Below, piece after piece: positions 1-5,410 of a DNA stretch of 8,027 nucleotides (position 1 is its first letter; each line of letters starts with the position of its first letter). Below the pieces are notes generated by a model. The model did no database searches. It was not told where the DNA came from and saw only the letters and a list, made by a program, of their open reading frames with translations. Both the position numbers and the translations under genes were made by a program. Origin of the DNA: Verrucomicrobia subdivision 3 bacterium UBA7542 (lineage in GTDB: Bacteria > Verrucomicrobiota > Verrucomicrobiia > Limisphaerales > UBA11358); contig DLMG01000385.1 of assembly GCA_002479245.1 (NCBI GenBank), forward strand, positions 7,636 through 15,662, read 5' to 3'.

Positions 1-986
1 TCAAACCAGTCCGCGCCGGCTTTTTCGCGCACGAGGTCCTTGTATTTCACGCAACGCCATGGCGGAGTGAGGTTGATGGTTTTGACGACCTTGCCTTCGG
101 CGTCCTTGTGTTCGATGAACAGCGTATCCACCACGTTTTCCGCCACGTGGCAGACCAGGCCCTGCACGAGTTCCATCATGCTTTCGTAATCACCATAGGC
201 TTCATACGCCTCGAGCATGGTGAATTCGGGATTGTGCTTTCGCGAGAGACCCTCGTTGCGGAAAACGCGGCCAATCTCGAAAACCTTGTCCACGCCACCG
301 ATCAGCATCCGTTTCAATGGCAGTTCCAGCGCGATGCGGAGATAAAAATTGCAGCCCAGCGCGTTGTGCTTCGTAACGAACGGTTGCGCCGCCGCGCCGC
401 CGGGAATCGCCTGCATCATCGGTGTCTCGACCTCAACGTAGCCGCGTTTGTGCAGGAAATTCCGGATCTCGCGGATGATTTCGCTGCGCATCAGGAACAG
501 TTCCTTCACCTCCGGGTTCGCCATCAAATCGAGATAACGCTGCCGGTAGCGGATTTCCGTGTCTTCGAGTCCATGCCACTTGGCGGGCGGCGGGCGCAGC
601 GCCTTGGCGAGGATGACGAAGCTGGTGATTTTTACGGAAATCTCATTCGTCTTGGTCGTGAACATCGTGCCGTGCACGCCGATGAAATCCGCAAGGTCCA
701 AGTGCGCAAAAATGTTCCATTGCTCGTCGCCGAGGACGTTTTTCTGCGCGTAGATTTGCATCCGCCCGCTCTGGTCGCGAATGTCCATGAACATGCTTTT
801 GCCCATGTCGCGGTGCGCGGTGATGCGGCCGGCGAGCGCGACTTCGCGGCCCTCGGCGTAGTGCTCGCGCGCGTGCTGGCAGGTTTCCCCGGGCGTGAAC
901 TTGTTTTTGAACGGGTCAATACCCCTGGCCCGCAACGCGGCGAGCTTGGTCTTGCGCTGTTCAATCAATGAATTCGTGTCGTCCAT
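1..986 (-). CDS. lysS: Lysyl-tRNA synthetase, class II (N-terminal 328 residues; C-terminus outside window)
   Basis: The enzyme charges tRNA-Lys with lysine using ATP in the cytoplasm. The minus-strand reading from the ATG at 986-984 begins MDDTNSLIEQRKTKLAALRA, the usual short helical lead of bacterial LysS. An OB-fold anticodon-binding domain follows at about residues 50-150 (GRITAHRDMGKSMFMDIRDQ). The class II core then starts. Motif 1 is around GYVEVETPMM with its proline at residue 189. The lysine-specific PGGAAAQPF stretch comes next, then motif 2 with FRNEG at 242-246 and HNPEFTMLEAYEAYGDY starting at residue 251. Motif 3 and the end of the protein lie beyond position 1. The frame is intact. 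No good Shine-Dalgarno is seen upstream of 986. The gene is divergent from the glycosyltransferase gene and separated from it by 441 bases, so it has its own promoter, which I could not place. Identity is essentially certain. Confidence 0.96.
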   Translation of the reverse strand, partial: MDDTNSLIEQRKTKLAALRARGIDPFKNKFTPGETCQHAREHYAEGREVALAGRITAHRDMGKSMFMDIRDQSGRMQIYAQKNVLGDEQWNIFAHLDLADFIGVHGTMFTTKTNEISVKITSFVILAKALRPPPAKWHGLEDTEIRYRQRYLDLMANPEVKELFLMRSEIIREIRNFLHKRGYVEVETPMMQAIPGGAAAQPFVTKHNALGCNFYLRIALELPLKRMLIGGVDKVFEIGRVFRNEGLSRKHNPEFTMLEAYEAYGDYESMMELVQGLVCHVAENVVDTLFIEHKDAEGKVVKTINLTPPWRCVKYKDLVREKAGADWF

Positions 987-1043
987 AAAAACTGGCGGTG
1001 GGAAAGTTAAACATGAACTTGGGCTGGAATCCAAGAAGCAAAG

Positions 1044-1110
1044 TGGGCTGGCATAGCCATGCGGAATTTACCAATGCTCAATCACTGCATTCCGCATCCA
1101 TGTCAGCCCA
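1044..1110. repeat. Long inverted repeat (22-24 base arms) upstream of lysS
   Basis: The left arm at 1044-1067 (TGGGCTG...ATGCGGAAT) pairs with the right arm at 1089-1110 (ATTCCGCAT...CAGCCCA). There is one mismatched position (G against A) and a 2-base asymmetry in the middle of the arms; the outer 7 and inner 9 base pairs are perfect. The loop is 21 bases. No T-run follows on either side, so it does not look like a factor-independent terminator. The right border of its lysS-proximal side is 57 bases from the lysS start codon, so it could sit in the lysS 5' untranslated RNA. It could equally be a degenerate small transposable or REP-like element. The structure is seen directly; its function is unknown. 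Confidence 0.6.
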
Positions 1111-1257
1111 ATGCAAGCTACGCCCGGTTTGGGAAAACGCAAGGGGTGGAAAATGGGGAATTAATTGCCGCCCAATCTTCCGAACGCCACAAAATCGGAT
1201 GCACCTTGGGGGCACAACCACCAACTACGATGCTCGCACCGAACCGGACTGTGAGCC

Positions 1258-1336
1258 CTGGGAGTGCCGACGTCTCGTCGGCTGATTGGAATTGTCTGTC
1301 GCAACGCGCAAGCCGGCGGGACGCCATCGCTCCCAG
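1258..1336. repeat. REP/MITE-like palindromic dispersed repeat ('RAGGTPALP'-type)
   Basis: The element is 79 bases with 26-base terminal arms at 1258-1283 and 1311-1336. The arms are inverted copies matching at 20 of 26 positions, around a 27-base centre. The ends read CTGGGAG and CTCCCAG. One plus frame through the right arm reads QAGGTPSLPGG. From memory, near-identical peptide strings (RAGGTPALPGG) appear in many spuriously annotated small proteins of Verrucomicrobiota because a palindromic element is scattered through those genomes. No other copy occurs in this window, so the dispersed nature rests on recollection. The diverged arms suggest an old copy. It lies 91 bases upstream of the glycosyltransferase start. 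Confidence 0.6.
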
Positions 1337-1393
1337 GAGGTGGAAGAAGTGTGGCGATGTCGAAGTGCGCCCCGCAACATCCCGGACTGCGGG

Positions 1394-1421
1394 TTGACGT
1401 TGAAGTCGTCTTTGTTAGATT
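1394..1421 (+). promoter_or_regulatory. Possible promoter just upstream of the glycosyltransferase GTG start
   Basis: TTGACG at 1394-1399 resembles a -35 box (5 of 6). TAGATT at 1416-1421 is a weak -10 (4 of 6), with a 16-base spacer. The expected transcription start falls at about 1427-1430, essentially on the GTG at 1428, which would make the message leaderless or nearly so. No Shine-Dalgarno precedes the GTG, which agrees with that reading but does not prove it. Confidence 0.3.
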
Positions 1422-1427
1422 GAAACC

Positions 1428-3602
1428 GTGCTGGAGCAGAACATCACCGATACTGTCCCTCCCCACGATCATTTCCGGCGGGTTTCTGCCATTTCCCGGC
1501 GGGGGTTGGAAGCCGGCGTGGTGCTGTTGTTCTGCGCGGTCTTTGCCGCGATGGTAATTTCCTTTTCACGGCATGCATCGCCAACTTATGACGAGGTTGC
1601 GCATTTGCCGGCCGGCTATTCGTATCTGCACTGGGATGATTATCGGTTGAACCCCGAACACCCGCCGCTGGTAAAAAAGCTGGCCGCGCTGCCCCTGTTA
1701 TGGCGCACGAGCTGGCCGGCCAAGGTTGACCTTCAGAACGGAGAGGTCTCAACCCGGCCGGAGACCGACGGCGAATCATCCCTCCGCCGCGCATGGGCCA
1801 TGAGTTTTGAGGACAGCAATGCCTATTATGATTTTGGGCGCAATTTTTTGTACGGCACCCGGCCCGGCGCGCTTCCGCATCCGGAGGCAAACCCATCGCC
1901 GGTCACGATACCGCCGGCTCCGGAGAGTTTTTACAACCAGGCCGACAACCTGGTTTTTTGGGGCCGGATGCCAATCTTGTTGCTGGGGCTGGGCCTGGCT
2001 TTGCTGGTGTTTTTATGGGCGCGCGAATGGTTCGGATTGGCGGGGGGAATATTGTCGCTGGCACTGTTTTGTTTTGACCCCAATTTCATAGCCCATAGCG
2101 GACTGGTGACGACGGATGTGGGGGTGTCGCTGTTCCTGTTCGGCGCGGTCTATTTTTTGTGGCGGATCTGCCGCCGGTTGGAGGTCACCAGTGTGGTCCT
2201 GTTTCTCCTGTTTTTTGGCCTGGCTTTTGTCACGAAATTTTCCGCCGTATTGCTGCTGCCCATCTTCTGGTTGACGGTGTTGGGACGGATGCTTTCGCCG
2301 GAACCACTGCTCATCGGGGCGGCCGGGAGGGTGAAGCTGACTTCCCTGGCGTCCAAAATGGCATTGTTTGCGGGGCTGTTTGGCGCCGCGTTGCTGACAA
2401 CCTATGCTGCGATCTGGGCTTCGTATTCCTTCCGTTATTCAGCCGCAAAAAACCCGGAAACGGCGGCGAAGGCCGAGGCGCAAATCTTGAGGGCAGGAAA
2501 CCCGGCATCCGGGCAATCAAGCGGTGCGGTTGAATCCCGGGTGCCTTATCGCGAACTGGGATATTTTCCAATCGAGGCCGCCGTGCGGGGTTCTGCCGCC
2601 ATGAAAAAACTGCTGGCCGCCTCTCCGCAAGGCCAGGTCAGCAACGATGATATCCTCAAAATCATGGATGAAGTTCCGCTGGGACCTGGCGGGAAATTGA
2701 TTTTGCTCGCTCAAAAACATCGCCTGCTGCCGGAGGCTTTTATTTATGGTTTTGCCCATGCCGAAATGAAATCCCATGTCCGGGGCACATTCCTGCTCGG
2801 CAATTATTCCAACACTGGGTTTCATAGTTATTTTTTTAATGCGTTCCTGCTCAAAACGCCTCTTCCGGCCCTCCTGCTTATCATCACCGCGCTGGTTTTG
2901 AGCCTGCTGAGATGCGCCAAAAGGCGTTTGGTGCCGATTTTCCTGCTGGTGCCGGCAGGGTTGTATTTTCTGGTGGCCATGACGTCGCATCTCAACCTTG
3001 GCGTCCGCCACCTGCTGCCCATTTACCCGTTCCTCTATGTTCTGGCCGGCGGCCTGATTCTGGAATTGGATCGCTGGCGGCGGACTGCCCGGATCATTGC
3101 CTTGCTGGTCATGGTGGGCGCCATCGCAGTGAGCAGTCAGATCGTTTTTTTCCCGGCTCGCGGATTGCAATGGCAGACGGTCGCCCCGCATTATCTGGCC
3201 TATTTCAACGAACTCGCCGGCGGTCCCGCCAATGGCTTCAAGGAACTGGCGGACTCCAACCTCGACTGGGGACAAGACCTCAAGAACTTGAAGCTCTGGC
3301 TCGTGGCGCATGACATCAAGGACCCCATTTACCTTTGTTATTTTGGCATGGCCGATCCGCGTTTTTACCAGATTGCGCACTACAATATGCCGGGCGGATG
3401 CCTGTTTGAGCCGCAACTGGGTTTTGACGTGCTGAAGCCGGGAGGGCTCATCGCCATCAGCGCCACCAACCTGCAGGGAGTTTACCTCTCCCCAGCGGAG
3501 CAGGATGCCTGGAGGCGAATCCTCGAACGTTCCGTGCTGGTGGACACGGTCGGTTATTCAATCTTCATCTACAAATTCCCTGGTTTTGACGGCAAAGGTT
3601 GA
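1428..3602 (+). CDS. GT-C type membrane glycosyltransferase (PMT/ArnT-like, GT39-like), 724 aa
   Basis: This is a multi-pass inner-membrane protein predicted to transfer a sugar from a polyprenyl-phosphate donor to an acceptor on the outer face of the membrane. The donor and acceptor cannot be read from the sequence. TM1 is at about residues 29-47. The GT-C signature follows: the Asp-Glu pair D55-E56 in SPTYDEVAH and NPEHPPL at 75-81, which in this clan lie in the first periplasmic loop near the metal/donor site. Further family-typical segments are GNYSNTGFHSYF from residue 458 with KTPLP at 476-480, HLNLGVRHLLPIYP at 521-534, and a soluble C-terminal part with DSNLDWGQDL at 609-618. About ten hydrophobic helices lie between. 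The GTG at 1428 is preferred because the next in-frame ATG, near 1551, would delete most of TM1. No ribosome site is evident. It stands alone: divergent from lysS and convergent with the next membrane protein. The fold class is clear; the exact substrate is unknown. Confidence 0.9.
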   Translation: MLEQNITDTVPPHDHFRRVSAISRRGLEAGVVLLFCAVFAAMVISFSRHASPTYDEVAHLPAGYSYLHWDDYRLNPEHPPLVKKLAALPLLWRTSWPAKVDLQNGEVSTRPETDGESSLRRAWAMSFEDSNAYYDFGRNFLYGTRPGALPHPEANPSPVTIPPAPESFYNQADNLVFWGRMPILLLGLGLALLVFLWAREWFGLAGGILSLALFCFDPNFIAHSGLVTTDVGVSLFLFGAVYFLWRICRRLEVTSVVLFLLFFGLAFVTKFSAVLLLPIFWLTVLGRMLSPEPLLIGAAGRVKLTSLASKMALFAGLFGAALLTTYAAIWASYSFRYSAAKNPETAAKAEAQILRAGNPASGQSSGAVESRVPYRELGYFPIEAAVRGSAAMKKLLAASPQGQVSNDDILKIMDEVPLGPGGKLILLAQKHRLLPEAFIYGFAHAEMKSHVRGTFLLGNYSNTGFHSYFFNAFLLKTPLPALLLIITALVLSLLRCAKRRLVPIFLLVPAGLYFLVAMTSHLNLGVRHLLPIYPFLYVLAGGLILELDRWRRTARIIALLVMVGAIAVSSQIVFFPARGLQWQTVAPHYLAYFNELAGGPANGFKELADSNLDWGQDLKNLKLWLVAHDIKDPIYLCYFGMADPRFYQIAHYNMPGGCLFEPQLGFDVLKPGGLIAISATNLQGVYLSPAEQDAWRRILERSVLVDTVGYSIFIYKFPGFDGKG

Positions 3603-3644
3603 GAACCACATTGCCCGGATCCCTGCCCCCGGCATTCCCGTCAA
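3586..3644. terminator. Possible bidirectional terminator structure between convergent genes
   Basis: TTGACGG at 3586-3592 is a perfect inverted match to CCGTCAA at 3638-3644. Nested inside is a smaller stem, TGCC(C)GG at 3612-3618 with CCGGCA at 3629-3634. The structure straddles the stop of the plus-strand glycosyltransferase (3600-3602) and lies just before the end of the minus-strand gene (3656). There is no T-run, so termination would need Rho or be inefficient. The stems are visible but short, and the assignment is weak. Confidence 0.22.
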
Positions 3645-3655
3645 CGCCGATAGCT

Positions 3656-5179
3656 TTACATGTGAAACCAGTTGTAGGCGTTCGGGAACAGCCGCCAGTC
3701 AATGATGGTTTCCGAAATCAGCATGAACAAAATCATGCCGACCAACACCAGCGGACGGATCCAATTATTTTTCATGCGGCACAATGCGCGGTCGAGTCCG
3801 TAAAGGTAGAGCAGCAAAAACGGAATCAGCGCGCCGAGCATCAACCGGCCCGACGTGAAATAGGGATGGGCGCTCGACGGATAAAAGCAGTCGTGAAAAT
3901 CGTAAATGATGGACAGGAACCCCAAGAACGCCATCGCCGCGACGACACTGCCAAAGCCGAACCAAAGCGCCTGTCGTTGCGACGCGGTCGCGGAACGTGA
4001 AACCAGTGCGATTACCGCCACCCCGACGAAACCGACGGATGAAATGGCGTAAATCGCGTCCACGACCGGTGCCGCCAGCGGCTGGCGATGCCAGAGAAAT
4101 TCGCCCTGCCAGAATGTTGCCAGGAGTCCCGACACAAAGGTCCACAAACCGTGCGGCGTGAAAATCGGATGATGCCACCATTCGCTGAATGGTTTGTACG
4201 TCCAGTTGAGAAATTGAATTTTCGCCGCCGTGCCAGTGAAATCGCCGAAATGGTATTTTGTCCACGCCAGCCAGGCAATCATCGGCAGGCCCGCGCACAG
4301 CACCAACGACGCCAACGCCGGTCCGGCGGCGCGCAATCTTCCCGACCTGGCCAGACATCCAATTTTGAACAGCATCACCAAGCCGGACACGGCCAGAAGG
4401 GGCAGGTTGCTGATTTTGGTCAGGAACGTCGCCGCGAGCGCCAGACCGGTGAGGGTTCCGAGCCGGACACCCGGAATTTCCGCGCGCAACAATCGCACCA
4501 GCAAAATGAACGCCGCGCCAAAAGCCAGCGGCGAGAGCACGTCATTTTGAATCGAATAAAACGCCGTTTGCGGAAAGAAGGCCAGCAGCGCCGGAACGCC
4601 GACCTTCAAAAACAAATTTTCCGGAAAGAACATTCGCGCCGCCACAAAACCCAGCCACACGCTCGCAACAACGAAAAAGATATTCAGGAACCGGATCCAA
4701 TAGAGCAAAAAACCGTCGTGAAATCCGCACGCCTTCCCCCAATGCCACCACAAACCCGCCAGCGTGTAATAAAGCGGCGGCTGCGCGGCCTCGTGATTGG
4801 TCACGTTGTTCCACGACGCCTGCCAGGACAGCAACTTGGGCGCGATTTTCTCCATCGGCTGGGTCCACGGCGGCGGGAATTGTTCGATTGGAAAATTATT
4901 CGAGGCCCAGAGAAATTCGTGCGTGCCGTAAATTACAACATAAGGCGTCGCTTCCGCCGAAACCCGTTCCAGTGCGCGGGGGATGTGCCCTTGCGAGTAT
5001 TTCACCGCCAGGTCAAAGTGGATTTGCTCGTCCACGTTGTTGAAGAACGGGAACGCGGCGGAAAAGACAAAAACGTGAACCGCGGCGAGCAGGCACAACA
5101 ACCAGACGATGCTGCGCTCTTGCGATTCAGAAAATGTGGCGGGCGGATTGGAATCGGCGGCGTTCACACCATTTTGCAT
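3656..5179 (-). CDS. Multi-pass membrane protein, GT-C/DUF2142-like predicted glycosyltransferase, 507 aa
   Basis: The protein begins MQNGVNAADSNPPATFSESQ, then TM1 at about 24-45 (IVWLLCLLAAVHVFVFSAAF). An acidic loop motif follows at once: NNVDEQIHFDLA with D50, E51 and H54, the GT-C style Asp-Glu near the end of the first helix. HEAAQPPLYYTLAG at 129-142 resembles the 'QPPLYY' segment of DUF2142/PMT-like proteins. Near the end, SAHPYFTSGRLMLGALIP from residue 436 matches the conserved 'GRY..P..P' stretch of that group and precedes the last helices. About ten to twelve hydrophobic segments are present. It probably moves a lipid-linked sugar at the periplasmic face, but the donor is not identifiable. 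It differs from the 724-residue neighbour in length and loop motifs, so the pair is not a recent duplication. The ATG at 5179 is the first start that keeps TM1. A poor promoter candidate on the minus strand is TTGTGA (5216-5211) and TTTAAT (5196-5191), whose 14-base spacer is short. The gene is divergent from the GH30 gene. Confidence 0.85.
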   Translation of the reverse strand: MQNGVNAADSNPPATFSESQERSIVWLLCLLAAVHVFVFSAAFPFFNNVDEQIHFDLAVKYSQGHIPRALERVSAEATPYVVIYGTHEFLWASNNFPIEQFPPPWTQPMEKIAPKLLSWQASWNNVTNHEAAQPPLYYTLAGLWWHWGKACGFHDGFLLYWIRFLNIFFVVASVWLGFVAARMFFPENLFLKVGVPALLAFFPQTAFYSIQNDVLSPLAFGAAFILLVRLLRAEIPGVRLGTLTGLALAATFLTKISNLPLLAVSGLVMLFKIGCLARSGRLRAAGPALASLVLCAGLPMIAWLAWTKYHFGDFTGTAAKIQFLNWTYKPFSEWWHHPIFTPHGLWTFVSGLLATFWQGEFLWHRQPLAAPVVDAIYAISSVGFVGVAVIALVSRSATASQRQALWFGFGSVVAAMAFLGFLSIIYDFHDCFYPSSAHPYFTSGRLMLGALIPFLLLYLYGLDRALCRMKNNWIRPLVLVGMILFMLISETIIDWRLFPNAYNWFHM

Positions 5180-5267
5180 TGCGCGGTCAAATTAAAGCAC
5201 GCGCGGCAAATCACAAGCCCGGCGCGGCAGAAAATCCGGAAGCGACGCGCGATTTTTGCAGGAAATT

Positions 5268-5284
5268 CGGGCGGGAATCGCCCG
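5268..5284. repeat. Small GC-rich hairpin in the divergent gap
   Basis: CGGGCG at 5268-5273 and CGCCCG at 5279-5284 form a perfect 6-base stem around the 5-base loop GGAAT. It sits about 25 bases upstream of the predicted GH30 -35 box and about 90 bases upstream of the minus-strand gene. It could be a protein-binding dyad or chance in GC-rich DNA. No T-run follows on either strand. Confidence 0.3.
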
Positions 5285-5306
5285 TCATTTGCACGGGGGA
5301 AATGCC

Positions 5307-5328
5307 AGATTGCGGAAATGGGCAATCT
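5307..5328. promoter_or_regulatory. Candidate operator dyad overlapping the GH30 promoter
   Basis: AGATTGC at 5307-5313 and GCAATCT at 5322-5328 are perfect inverted copies separated by 8 bases, about 15 bases centre to centre. The left half covers the start of the predicted -35 box; the right half ends 4 bases before the -10 box. A directly repeated GGAAATG (5298-5304 and 5314-5320, 16-base period) is interleaved with the dyad. A repressor bound here would block RNA polymerase. The arrangement fits regulation of a polysaccharide-degrading enzyme by substrate, but no regulator gene lies in the window. Confidence 0.35.
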
Positions 5329-5338
5329 TGATTATAAT
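5310..5338 (+). promoter_or_regulatory. Sigma-70-like promoter for the GH30 enzyme gene
   Basis: TATAAT at 5333-5338 is a perfect -10 box. At the ideal spacing of 17 bases upstream, TTGCGG (5310-5315) gives a weak -35 (TTG conserved, 3 of 6). The transcription start would be near 5345, leaving about 39 bases before the chosen ATG at 5384. A second perfect TATAAT lies at 5380-5385 and overlaps that ATG, but it has no matching -35 at normal spacing. A strong -10 with a poor -35 fits a promoter needing an activator or controlled by the overlapping dyad. Confidence 0.5.
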
Positions 5339-5370
5339 GAGTGTATTCTTGGAAAAATGCCACAAATGAA

Positions 5371-5410
5371 AGAGAGCTTTATAATGTTCAACTCGATGTC
5401 CTGGCTCTCT
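5371..5410 (+). promoter_or_regulatory. RNA hairpin enclosing possible GH30 start codons
   Basis: AGAGAGC at 5371-5377 is a perfect inverted match to GCTCTCT at 5404-5410, extended to 8 pairs by a U-G wobble (5378 with 5403). The 25-26 base loop contains the in-frame ATGs at 5384 and 5396. The left arm is the only purine-rich stretch (AAAGAGAG) at ribosome-site distance from the ATG at 5384. Folding would therefore hide the ribosome site. It is a short stem with a large loop, so stability is modest. Confidence 0.28.

Larger units (their letters stand above)
987..1427. other. Divergent intergenic region with two palindromic elements
   Basis: This 441-base gap lies between two divergently read genes and shows no believable gene. 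Open frames of about 70-110 codons cross it, but none has a family signature, a good start context or a signal peptide. Two of them merely read through the repeat at 1258-1336. The gap must carry promoters for lysS (minus) and probably for the plus-strand glycosyltransferase. It holds a strong inverted repeat at 1044-1110, a small hairpin CTTGG...CCAAG at 1018-1035 and a 79-base dispersed-type palindrome at 1258-1336. The remainder (about 1111-1257 and 1337-1393) shows nothing I can name. Confidence 0.6.

Noticed and set aside
108..971. 287-codon plus-strand frame antisense to lysS.
   Set aside because: The opposite strand encodes clear LysS motifs 1 and 2 throughout; the antisense reading has no recognisable domain.
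998..1557. Small frames (69-112 codons) in the lysS/glycosyltransferase gap.
   Set aside because: They overlap each other on both strands, some read through the palindromic repeat, and none has a ribosome site, signal peptide or family pattern.
2517..3416. 299-codon minus-strand frame inside the 724-residue glycosyltransferase gene.
   Set aside because: It is a low-complexity Q/R/H-rich shadow of hydrophobic codons; the plus strand carries conserved family motifs across the same bases.
4088..5383. Open plus-strand frame of more than 430 codons continuing upstream from the GH30 gene, antisense to the 507-residue membrane protein.
   Set aside because: The sequence is rich in R, Q and H with no domain pattern, as expected from reading a membrane-protein gene backwards. 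The signal peptide and promoter lie far downstream, so the long version of the GH30 protein is an annotation trap.
5380..5385. Second perfect TATAAT as an independent GH30 promoter.
   Set aside because: No -35-like hexamer at 15-19 bases upstream (TTGGAA lies 25 bases away), and it overlaps the likely start codon; kept only as a remark.
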